Under the pieces are notes generated by a model, which saw only the letters and a list, made by a program, of their open reading frames with translations, was not told the DNA's origin and made no database searches. A stretch of 64,000 nucleotides of DNA, from NCBI RefSeq assembly GCF_036711975.1, contig NC_091971.1, positions 10,547,501 to 10,611,500 on the forward strand, read 5' to 3'. The stretch's first letter is position 1. Each line of letters opens with the position of its first letter. This stretch comes from Onthophagus taurus (Eukaryota > Arthropoda > Insecta > Coleoptera > Scarabaeidae). This document shows, piece by piece, positions 23,740 through 36,000 of this stretch. The position numbers and the translations under genes were made by a program.

Positions 23740-25160
23740 TCGTAGTTTTGTAACTAATTACCGTTCTATATCTATTTTACAAATAATGGGAAAAATCTTT
23801 TAAAGATTGGTTTACAGCAGGCTATTTTTCCAGATGAAGCCCTGTGTGCGGAGAAACGCGGTTTTTATCCCGGGCGATCTGTGGACACCAACTTGTTAGA
23901 ATATACCGACTTTCTTTTTTCGACTATTGATAAAAACATCCAAGTAGATGCGATATACACTGACTTTAGCAAAGCTTTTGAGAAAGTGGATCATTGTTTA
24001 TTACTGTTGAAATTGGAGCGCGTTGGTGTCGCAGGTGTCCTTTTGAGCTGGTTTGCTGCGTACCTCTCCAATCGCACGCAAGTGATTGGGGTTGGTGGAT
24101 ATTCGTCCGATCCTGTTATCATAGCTTCCGGAGTGTCATCTGGGCCCGCTCTTGTTTACGGTGTACTTAGGTGACATCATCAAGTTTTTTCTTACCTCAA
24201 GATGTCTTATGTATGCTGACGACATTAAAATATTTTCTCCTGTTGCTGTTGTTTCAGACTGCGTTAACCTTCAGAATGACCTGAGCAGATTTTATGATTT
24301 TTGTGAGATTAATAATTTGTCACTTAACATATCAAAGTGTCGGACTGTTACTTTTATGAGAAAAAAGCAGTTCATTAAATTTGATTACCGGTGCGGAACA
24401 TGCTTACTGGATCGTGTTGATACTATTAAAAACCTGGACATTACTTTAGATAGCAAACTACTCAATACGTTGATGCAGTGGTGGCCACATCTAACAGGAT
24501 GCTGGGATTTGTAATGCGCCCTTCCGTCGTTTTGCAGCCCTAGACCTATTATTTCTTTATACAATGCTTTCGTTAATAATATTTTATCGTTCGGCAGTAC
24601 AGTTTGGAAGCCTCAGTATGACGCATACATTAACAGAATAGAGAGGATTCAGATAAGGTTTCTGAAGTATCTCTCGTATAACTTCCTTATACAGATTACC
24701 AATCTGTAAATGTATCATATGGTCACACTTCCGCAGCGCAGAACATGCAGTGATGCCTGCTTTCTGTTCAGGTTAATCAGAGGCTAATGTGATTCTTCCT
24801 ATCTTCTTTCACGCATTGATCTGCATGTTCCCACTCGTCGGCTGTGCTATGACTGTTTTATGCGCCGACTGCTTGGAGAGGACAGTGGACCGCCTTGGGT
24901 TGGACATATTCGTCGTCACGCCGCACAAATTCAAACAAATTATTTGTAATGCCGTGCTCGCCCTACCAGTTGTGTGAGTACATTATCTCGTTGCAGCGGC
25001 TTAAGTTCTGCCTTGAAATGGATTGATCACATATGTTTAAGGCCATTAATTGATCGATTTTTTATTTTGTGTTCATACAATTATTGTATATAATAGTGGA
25101 GTAGCTTTTATGTGGGACTTTGTCCTGTTGCCACCCCCGTCTGTATAAATAAATGAATAA
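23740..25160 (+). mobile_element. CR1/Jockey-like non-LTR retrotransposon remnant with RT domain and 3' tail
   Basis: Reverse transcriptase blocks are in order: YRSISILQIMGKIF (about 23763), a 97-codon open frame 23881-24174 with YTDFSKAFEKVDH and LSNRTQVIGVG, GPLLFTVYLGDI after a frameshift (24141-24178), and YADDIKIFSPV (24210-24243), the intact YADD catalytic box. The usual GVPQGSxL box is shortened to GVSSG, so a small internal deletion joins it. A C-terminal RRLLGED/HIRRHA-like tail follows. The 3' end is marked by CTGTATAAATAAATGAATAA at 25140-25160, a tail typical of this group. Frameshifts make it non-coding. Confidence 0.8.
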
Positions 25161-27090
25161 GAGAGCAATGTGCGCTCGCAGTTGAGAAGTGTCTAAAATC
25201 TGGCGATTCTGTTATTGACGGTTCAATTCCAACACGTGACACAATTACCAGATGGATATAGAATTTTAAAACGATGATATTTGCAATGAATCCAAGCTTC
25301 TGTAGAAAGACTGAGACAAGCAGTAATTGAAAGTCCACAATACTTTGTCTGAAAATGGGCAAAGTTGAGAACATTAAAATGTATTAGAGTCATACTTTTC
25401 CTATTCGCCATGATATATCTCTCTATCGCACTAAATTACTTAGTACTTTTGATCAAACTTCCGTATGATTCAACATCCTCCAAAATAAGATATATTGGTT
25501 AACTCTTACTGCGGCGATGATACATTTTATTTATCACTTTTTTATGCAAATTCACATCTTCGTTATGTCAGGACAACACACTAAGTTGAGATTCAGTATA
25601 TTATAATAGAATTAAAATAAATTTTCTAGCATCTTTATATACACGTTTTGCCTTGAAACATTAGGAAACAACTTATCAATTCAGCGGAATGCCTTATGAA
25701 TATAAAATGAGATTAAATGTTCAGGCACCTCATTAAAATTATTCTCGTGTTTTCTTAATAGTTTCCGCAAGAGTTAAATAGCGGCAGAAAGACGTTAAAA
25801 CCGGTTTTATGGTGAATTGAACGACGAATTCCTTGATATCCTACTTGTTTCAATTTTATTTGAATTAGATTCTTGATATCTGAAAGGTTTTTTTAAATCA
25901 ATTTGAATTAGTTGTATTAACTCCTTAAAGAAAATATCTTTAATTTTATTTACTCCATCACATTTTGTAAGGTATATCAGGAAAGGATACGGAAATGTTT
26001 ATTTTGGCGTTCAGATATTAGGTACCATTAACCTATCAAATTTTATATTTAATTTTTGCATCATTCCAAGTACTTAGAAAGCAGTTTACACGCATACATC
26101 ATCAAAGGCAAAGTTCAGTTAATTCACTTTTAAACACATTTTTAATCTTCTTTTTCTTGAAGTCTTTTAGTACAATTTTTCTCTTAAGATTATTAAAACA
26201 AGGAATACTTTTAGTTTCCATATCCCTAAAAAAGATTATTGAGAGATTATAAAATTGTTGTGGTGAAAATATAAAAATGAAAACAATCTTATAAGATTGT
26301 ATAAGATTTAATAAAGTCATAGAAACATTACACATTAAAACTATGAAATAAAAATGAGTTGATGTGAAACATACAAATAAACGTAAAATAAAATTAAAGA
26401 ACACCATAAAAACAAATAATTGTCGCTTTAATACTATACTTTTTGAGAAAAAACTGATGAATAATACGTAAATTCAATAAATCGATATTTACATGTTAAT
26501 AATACCAAAAAATCTTTAATCTTTTTAACGTGTTCTGTCAGTTGTCTAAAACTTTTTGTATAAAATACATAGTTAAAGATTTTAGAAACTTAAACAATAT
26601 ACACCATACATGTACATTTTGTACAAATCATAATTATGTATAATATTTATATTAATTAATTCGAATCCTTAACAAAATTAAATTAAACGAGACCGTGAAA
26701 AGAAAAAAATTAATTAATAGCACAACTACGTTTCTCTTTAATTAAAAATAATGCACATGTTGACGAATAAATATATTTTTCAATTTGTTTCAAATACTTC
26801 AAATATAACATCCAAAAAGAAAGGCACTTTGTTCCATGTATAACGTGTTGGAAGACGATTTGGTTAATTGAGGTTTTGTCACAATTATATTTCCTTTTTA
26901 ATTTGTAGAGATTAAAACAAGTAATTAAATTTTCTATCACAGCAAATTCACGTAATCACGGTCGTTACGTTATAAATTACCAGTTTCTTTTTTAAACGTA
27001 AGAAAAGTCTCAGCATTTTTTGATCTTATTGTTTAGTCCGTTTTCATCCGCTTGGAATGTTTTTTCCAATAAAATTGAAAGAAACTGGTA
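25161..27090. other. Intergenic / 3' flank of PLXDC-like gene
   Basis: Mostly very AT-rich. The 101-codon (26102-26407) and 76-codon (26710-26940) minus-strand open frames are composed of low-complexity Phe/Ile/Lys codons and have no motif, so they are not called. 26940-27090 is the likely 3'UTR of the plexin-domain gene. Confidence 0.45.
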
Positions 27091-30000
27091 TCACATATGT
27101 ATTGTTGCTGCTGTGTATCGAGCTTCTCCACGTCTCCATCTCCACTGACTTGGACGATACTGAAATTAAAATTATAATAACTAAAATAACATAAAAATGA
27201 CAATTTTTACCCTAATCAACATTTGTCCACTCGTCGTATGTGGATTTCTGTAAGCATAAACCATCCAAAGAACGATGATTGTGGAGATACAAACAAAAGC
27301 AACAAATAGTATCGAAATACTACCCATCGAATTATTTTGGGACTTTGCGTTAATTGGTCGTAATCCGAGCATATCATTTAACGCTTCTTGGTGTCCGTTG
27401 TTTATGTTGATTCCGTGGTCATCATCGTCATCGGTTGTATATAATGATTCGCAAGATAATGCAGAAAATATTTGTTTTTTGTCACAACCTTTTTGGAGCC
27501 ATTCGTGGCGGTAACGATCGACACCACTTGAACATCTCGATGTTGCAAGGCACCAAGTACACTAAATACCAAAAAAAATACTACAAAAATATCCACTAGA
27601 TATTAATACATACTTTAAAGTTTGTATCATCATTCGCAAAACAAGATTTACAATCCCTTTTCTGCTGACAGGTTGGAAGTGCAGTAAGATAAATAACAGT
27701 AGAATTCTTTATATCCTCTTTAGCAAAACTAACTTTGTGGTATTCAAAAATAGTTTTTCTATGAACATCTAAAAAAAAATTACACTCCAATATTATAAAA
27801 TTAAATTTGTTGCTTAATTTTTTCTTACAATGTTCGGCATTATCAATAATATAAGCATCCGAAAGCCCAATTGTAACTGGATGATAAACATCTTGAATCG
27901 ATTTAATAATCTCGGGAACGTTTAAATACGAAAAAACGATATCGCCGTTCTTATGCAATGTTGCTTGAAACGTAAATTTATCGTCTTTCGGGTTATCCTG
28001 CAAACGAACGTTTTCCCATTGCACTGTAAAACTCGTGCCGTTATCCAAAATTTTAATATAACTGTCGTTTGAGAGACTCGTGTCGAAATTAGCCATCAGT
28101 GGGGCGATGTATTGAGTAGCCGCTAACCACGAATGAACGTAATCTCCCGTATAAATAAAACCTCCCGTGGCTACGGTTACATTGCGAATCATATGACCGT
28201 AAAAAGGAAAATCAAAGTTTAATTTTACCGTCTAAAAATATTATACAATCAATTTAAATAAGCAAAAAAACTTTGTTAATACACTTACTGCTGCTCTTCG
28301 ATGTGACGTTGATAAAAGACTGTGAATTATCGCTTTATCATTATCAAAATTAACCCAATATTTACCAATATGAGGAAAAGTAGTAAAGGTGCTATTATAA
28401 TAAATATGAGTATCCGATTTATTTACAGAATAATTTCCGTCTTTGACATTATGCTCAAAATATTTCGTTAAATTATCAAAATTTTCGAAATGATCGCAAT
28501 CATCATCGTAATCAGGTAAAGAAAGACTATTTTTGGTCACATTTAAATTCCCCATTACCTTAGTCAGCATGGGTTTTGTGGCGTTCGCCCATAAAGTACC
28601 AGTTCCATTTTCCCCCAAATTCTTTTTCACCGTCAAAGGCGGAGCTTCGGTATTTATCATCGGTATTTGTTTCTTATTGTTTTTCTTTTCTGAAACGTAA
28701 ACCTTCTTCGTAGTGTTATTGTTTGTTGGAATTCCTGGCTGAAGAGTAGTTCCATTATTCACCTCCCTCCTTTGAATATTATGATTAATTTCCGGTTGAT
28801 TAATTAATTGAAAATCTATCAGTTCTTTGTGCTTTGGAATGGAGTTATCGGAGGTATAAAAATAAATGTCTGAAAATACAAAAAAGAAACAAATTTTAAT
28901 TCTTCGAGAAACCGAACTGACCTTGAATAACGAATGTAAATAGTCTAGTTACACTTGTATAGTATCACAAATGTGCGTTTAGCATTATGCAGATTTTAAT
29001 AGACGACGACGCACACAGTTTCATGATCGTATATTACAAATACAGTCTGTTGGACTTTGAATCCGGTCTCTATAAAGCGAAACACACGGCAAAACAATTG
29101 GAACGGATTCAATTACTACCTTTCTTTTTACTTTATTATTATCTGCGCCGTTATGTATATTACTTATCTTGAATTGTATCAATATAGGATTGTTTAGGCT
29201 ACTCAATGTTTTTAATCAGCTATAATAAACGTTGGTTATACAATTTGTATATAAGGTTAAATAATAAGAGGTCAACGACTGAAGTAAATCGTGAATATGA
29301 AATGAATGAATACACTAATTCCTTTGTGATTTATGAACCAACATAGTTTACTTTTATAACAAAATTCTTTGAATTATATTATCAGCAACGCTTTTTATCA
29401 ATGTTTTGCTAAATATTATTTTATTATCACTTCCAGGAAATTCATTTTAATATAAATATATAGAAGCATATAAACAAATTTAACTTAATTTTATCTATTG
29501 AAATAATTTTTTTGGCAAATAAAAGATAAACCATATTAAAATATATTATTGAATCTACCGTTTTCGAGAACTACAGGTATTTATTACCATCTTTAAATTA
29601 CCAATCAAAAACCCTGTTATCTTAAAAGGTGTTGCAATAAAACTTTGGAAGTCAATAAAGATGGTATCTCAAAGCGAGGTGAAATTGATTTACTCTCTAT
29701 GTCTCCGTTGATTTATTGGTCTCTTGGAGAAAGTTAATTTGGCGAAAAGTTTAAACCATACCTTGTTGCGCACTACGGGAGCTATTTCTTCTCTACCAGT
29801 GCGTAGACTAACTTTAGACTACACATTTTTAAAGACGAAGAAGTAAATTTTTCTCGACCCCCTCTAGGCTATGTCTCCCCAGGGAGTCTGAGGAGTTCTA
29901 AGGGATTCCGTGCTACTATTATATTAAATAGGATCATTGTTTCCACCCAGCTTATTATGAAATGAAAATAATAAAATTGCCAACAAAATAAAACACGAAA

Positions 30001-33000
30001 TCCTGAAGACTATATCTGCAGAGAGCATACCATACCTACAGACTACGTAACAATCGACTGTATAATGGAAATTGTAGCTAAAAACTGTATACAATGTAGA
30101 CTACAGATAGCATACTCCCAACTATAGCTACAGACCATAATCGAAAGCTACAAATTATTAAAAAATTGCAAGTCATACACATAAATTGTACAGCGCAGCA
30201 GGAAACTAGAAATTATAGTTGGAAACTGAACATTGTACTTTGCTTCATAAGTTGTGTATCGCAAACTATACTTGTAGGTCGCATTCCCAAGTATTTGTGC
30301 ATAATTTAAAGCATAGCAGCCAATCATAAACTGCGAATTGTAATTATAGCCGACAAACTATACCTGTAGGGTGCATTCTCAAGTATTCTTGCATATTTTA
30401 AAGCATAGCAGCCGACACAGACTACGAATTGTAACTGTATTCGAGACATTATAGCTGCAGCCTGCATTTCCAAGTATTCTTGCACAATTTAATGGATATT
30501 AGCTGATCACACTACGAATTTTAATTATAGGCGGCAAACTATGGCAATAGGCTTCAATCCCAAGTACGAATACTTAATTTAAAGAACAACAGCCAATCAC
30601 AGACTACGAACTGTAACTTTAAGGCGACAAAGTATAGCTGCAGGCTGCACTTAACTAAATAGATTAAAAGGAGCTTATAGAACGACATTTATTGATACAC
30701 AAACCGTTGTTACTGGAAGGTTTCAAACGGGCATGGAAGTGGAAAAAAAACTTGATATGCTATTTCAAAAGTGGAAATGAAAAAAATAATAAAATTGCTG
30801 AGAAGTAAACCGAAACAAATTTGAGACATTACATTGGCATATCACGGTTGTGAAGTTAGCCATAGATTCTAGCCATAGATTTAAAAATCGAAAAATGACC
30901 GATTTTTACAACTCGAAACGCAAATTAAAATTCATATTTGAGTTTAGCACTCTTAGAATAACCCGTATACAAAAATTTACGGGGGGGTGTTTTCATTTAA
31001 GGGAGTAAAAAATCCCAAAGTTGTGAACATCGCGTGCGCGCGTATACTGTTCGACCAAAATCGAAAAATGACTAATTTCTGCAACTCGAAACGCAAATTA
31101 AAATTCATATTTGTGTTTAGCGGTCTTAGAACAACCCGTATACAAAAATTTACGGGGGGGTGTTTTCATTTAAGGGAGAAAAAAATCCCAAAGTTGTGAA
31201 CATTGCGTGCGCGCGTATACTGTTCGACCAAAATCGAAAAATGACTAATTTCTGCAACTCGAAACGCAAATTAAAATTCATATTTGTGTTTAGCGGTCTT
31301 AGAACAACCCGTATACAAAAATTTACGGGGGGGTGTTTTCATTTAAGGGAGAAAAAAAATCCCAAAGTTGTGAACATTGCGTGCGCGCGTATACTGTTCG
31401 ACCAAAATCGAAAAATGACTAATTTCTGCAACTCGAAACGCAAATTAAAATTCATATTTGTGTTTAGCGGTCTTAGAACAACCCGTATACAAAAATTTAC
31501 GGGGGGGTGTTTTCATTTAAGGGAGAAAAAAAATCCCAAAGTTGTGAACATTGCGTGCGCGCGTATACTGTTCGACCAAAATCGAAAAATGACTAATTTC
31601 TGCAACTCGAAACGCAAATTAAAATTCATATTTGTGTTTAACGGTCTTAGAATAACCCGTATACAAAAATTTACGGGGGGGTGTTTTCATTTAAGGGAGT
31701 AAAAAAATCCCAAAGTTGTGAACATTGCGTGCGCGCGTATACTGTTCGACCAAAATCGAAAAATGACTAATTTCTGCAACTCGAAACGCAAATTAAAATT
31801 CATATTTGTGTTTAGCGGTCTTAGAACAACCCGTATACAAAAATTTACGGGGGGGTGTTTTCATTTAAGGGAGAAAAAAAATCCCAAAGTTGTGAACATT
31901 GCGTGCGCGCGTATACTGTTCGACCAAAATCGAAAAATGACTAATTTCTGCAACTCGAAACGCAAATTAAAATTAATATTTGAGTTTAGCGGTCTTAGAG
32001 TAACCCGTATACAAATATTTACGGGGGGGTGTTTTCATCTAAGGGAGTAAAAAAATCACAAAGTTCTGAACATCGCGTGCGCGCTTGGAAATTCAGAGTT
32101 TTTGATTATTAGGTTGAAAATATGTAAGAACGGATGTGAGAGTGTAGGGGCGCAATCGTTGACTAAAAATGTAGGAATCTCATCTGGGCCAATTGTAGCC
32201 TTTGTCTTGAATTTTTTGAAAGATTCAACCATTTCGTCGTAACTGACTTCGGAGATACCAAAGGTGACAGAATTAGTATCATAAACAGCGTGATCGTTAC
32301 CAGTAGGTTACCAAATGATGCAGGACAGTACATAGCCTCAAAATGATCGACAAATAAGTTAACTACTGTTGGCAAATCGGACACACTTAAGAGAGCCTGG
32401 AGATCTTATATTATTTCTGCTTATATTAACAAAACGCCAAACGTTTTTTGGTTCTTTTCTTATGTCCCTCAGAGATTTGACATAAACTTGTGCGATGATA
32501 TCTGCAATGAGTTTTTCTATACAATTTATGGTGGTGTTTTTTTAATCTAAGCATTCTTATTAGGTTAATTGAATGCAATACAGGATATTTCGAGCTTGCA
32601 TGCTTGCCCTCAGATTTAAGTACGTGAGCGTCCAGGTCGTTGTATAATGCTTCATAAAAAACATTACAGTATTGTTCAACCGATGATAACGTAAATAGAT
32701 GAGTCCAGTCGATGTTAAGCAGTACCTCGTACATGTCAGGCAGATAAGATAACATCTCGAGCTATCAAATGTGTAGGCACCGTTACCGAAATAGTAAGTA
32801 GTAATGCCGATTGGTAATTATCTTCTCGTACCAATGTAAAGTCTCACTGTTTAATTTGAAACTCAAGTTTGAGGAAGCAAGTATCAAATCAAGAGTTCTA
32901 TCAATGATATTCATTACATTATTTAATTGCAGAAAGTCATTATTACTGCAATATTAAAATCACCCATGACTATGGTATCCAAAGACATATCCAACATTGA

Positions 33001-36000
33001 TTCAATGTAATCGAAGGTGTAACTATACATACATTCCTCCAGGTGTAGCAGATGGGAAATAGCAGACAACAATGTTAAAGGCCGATTTCGTCTTTTTAAA
33101 GTCAATCCGTACAGCTTTCAAGTCAATTGATTCAATAGGACAGGAGGCAATCATGATATTCGAAGTAGCAACTCCGGAATTAACAGCCAGTAACATCTCT
33201 CCACCCTTATGGAAAGATCGATCACATCTAAAAACGTCATACCTGTCTGGAAAGATCTCGTAGTCTAGGACGCTCTTCTTGACCCAAGTTTCACTGAGAG
33301 CAATAATATCAAAGTCTGATGCATCGACCAAAGTAAAAAATTTGTTTTGATAGTATATGTTGTACTCTTTCCGTTGGGAAGTTACTAGTTTTTCTTAACA
33401 ATTCTCGGACATCCATTAATGAACTGTATTCTTAAATCATTTTCACCGTATTCAAAATCCGCATCTAACAAAGGAAATGAACAATCAAAGAAAATTTTGC
33501 GTAAACTTGTGGATGGGGCTCATTGGAAATAATTTAATTGGTCCTTATTTTTTGCCGGATGGTTTAACTAGCGCAGCATACAATGAATTTTTACATAACA
33601 ATTTAATAGGCCTGCTTGACCATGTACCTTTAGAAAACAGATGTAATGTGGCTTTCCAGATGAATGCCTTGCACACTATTCCCAAAATGTTGAAAATTCA
33701 TTAAATGAAATGTTTCCTAATGGTTGGATTGGGAGAGGAGATCTAATTCCATAGCCTGCAAGGAGTCTTGATTTGACGCCCCTTGATTTTTATGTGTGGG
33801 GCCACATGAAAGAACATACACCTAACATACACCCTATGTTTACACAAGTCAACTCTAAGGATGAATTAATAGAAAAAATCAAAAACGAAGCATATGTTTT
33901 AAAAACGTTAATTACAATTACCTACCCCCCCATAAATTTTTGTATAGGGGTTATTCTAAGACCGCTAAACTCAAATATGAATTTTAATTTGCGTTTCGAG
34001 TTGCAGAAATTGGTCATTTTTCGATTTTTGTCGAACAGTACACGCGCGCAAGCGTTGTTCATAACTTTGGGATTTTTTTACGCCCTTAAATGAAAACACC
34101 CCCCCGTAAATTTTTCTGTAGGGGTCGTTTTAAGAGTGCTAAACTCGAATATGAATTTTAATTTGCGTTTCGAGTTGCAGAAATTGGTCATTTTTCAATT
34201 TTTGTCGAACAGTACACGCGCGCACGCGTTGTTCATAACTTTGGGATTTTTTTACGCCCTTAAATGAAAACACCCCCCCGTAAATTTTTCTGTAGGGGTT
34301 GTTTTAAGAGTGCTAAACTCGAATATGAATTTTAATTTGCGTTTCGAGTTGCAGAAATTGGTCATTTTTCGATTTTTGTCGAACAGTACACGCGCGCACG
34401 CGTTGTTCATAACTTTGGGATTTTTTTACGCCCTTAAATGAAAACACCCCCCCGTAAATTTTTCTGTAGGGGTTGTTCTAAGAGTGCTAAACTGGAATAT
34501 GAATTTTAATTTGCGTTTCGAGTTGCAGAAATTGGTCATTTTTCGATTTTTGTCGAACAGTACACGCGCGCACGCGTTGTTCATAACTTTGGGATTTTTT
34601 TACGCCCTTAAATGAAAACACCCCCCCGTAAATTTTTCTGTAGGGGTTGTTCTAAGAGTGCTAAACTCGAATATGAATTTTAATTTGCGTTTCGAGTTGC
34701 AGAAATTGGTCATTTTTCGATTTTTGTCGAACAGTACACGCGCGCACGCGTTGTTCATAACTTTGGGATTTTTTTACGCCCTTAAATGAAAACACCCCCC
34801 CGTAAATTTTTCTGTAGGGGTTGTTTTAAGAGTGCTAAACTCGAATATGAATTTTAATTTGCGTTTCGAGTTGCAGAAATTGGTCATTTTTCGATTTTTG
34901 TCGAACAGTACACGCGCGCACGCGTTGTTCATAACTTTGGGATTTTTTTACGCCCTTAAATGAAAACACCCCCCCGTAAATTTTTCTGTAGGGGTTGTTC
35001 TAAGAGTGCTAAACTCGAATATGAATTTTAATTTGCGTTTCGAGTTGCAGAAATTGGTCATTTTTCGATTTTTGTCGAACAGTACACGCGCGCACGCGTT
35101 GTTCATAACTTTGGGATTTTTTTACGCCCTTAAATGAAAACACCCCCCCGTAAATTTTCCTATAGGGGTTGTTCTAAGAGTGCTAAACTCGAATATGAAT
35201 TTTAATTTGCGTTTGGAGTTGCAGAAATCGACTTTAAAATCTATGGCTAGAATCTATGGCTAACTTCACAACCGTTGGCATATCAGGTATTCAGAAACAT
35301 TTTAGTTTCTTCCCTATGTTAGAAATAAGGCTCTACATTCTAAAGAATAAAATTTTTTTTTCGAGACTGACATCTGCTGACTGTCATAGTACCGATGGTA
35401 GATGAGTGGACACCAAATCGATTGCAAAGATGAAGAACCACTGATGAATAGGAAACCACAAGGCTTTTAGTTCTAAGTTTACTTGAGGGAATCGAAGATA
35501 GTACACCAACTGTGCTTCTAAGAAGTGATCGAGCTACGAAACCTGGATAACTGCACAACACTTATAGCAATAAAAATCTTTCATGTTAAATCTTTTTCGA
35601 ATGATTCTAGTTCTAGGTCTTATGTTAGTTCTGGTTTTACACTAGCACTATCACAGACCTAGAACTAGAAACATTCATTAATTCTAGTTTTAGTTCAATA
35701 AAAATATGCAACATAGTGATATGTTAACTAATGCTACCTACCACTATCAGTAGAACTAACACTAGACCGAGAACTATAAACTTTCGGATTTAGCAGCACG
35801 TCTCTCAAGACGGTTAAACCCGAACGATTCTAGTTCTAGGTCTTGTGTTAATTCTAGTGACAGTGTAAAACTAGAACTAACACTAGACCTAGAACTAGAA
35901 CGTTTAGGGTTACGGCTAAGGCACGGCTAAACCCAAATGATTCTAGTTCTAGGTCTAGTGTTAGCTCTAATTTGAGTTGTTATTAGTGCTAGTGTTATTC

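Larger units (their letters stand above)
30844..35275. mobile_element. Complete Foldback-like element with tandem-array terminal inverted repeats
   Basis: 4432 bp, flanked by a perfect 9-bp direct repeat. The left end begins ACGGTTGTGAAGTTAGCC; the right end is its inverted copy, and the first 39 bp are identical. Inside each end comes a tandem array of 173-174 bp monomers: about 6.9 copies at 30885-32085 on the plus strand and about 7.6 copies at 33923-35240 inverted. Monomers of both arrays share TTTACGGGGGGGTGTTTTCA and GCAACTCGAAACGCAAATTA. The 1.8-kb core holds a retrotransposon endonuclease fragment (minus) and an IS630/Tc1-like transposase fragment (plus). Known Foldback elements of Drosophila have tandem-repeat TIRs and 9-bp target duplications, so this is called Foldback-like. 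No MULE-type or other full transposase is present, so it is non-autonomous. Confidence 0.88.

Noticed and set aside
25195-25265. tRNA-like GGTTCAATTCC box
   Set aside because: A T-loop-like word is present but no acceptor stem, anticodon arm or A box at the right spacing could be drawn.
26102-26407. 101-codon minus-strand ORF
   Set aside because: Phe/Ile/Lys/Asn-rich low-complexity composition typical of chance ORFs in AT-rich DNA, with no motif or splice context.
31160-31702. 180-codon repetitive ORF
   Set aside because: It is an open reading of the 174-bp satellite monomers of the Foldback arm; the frame is kept only because 174 is a multiple of 3.
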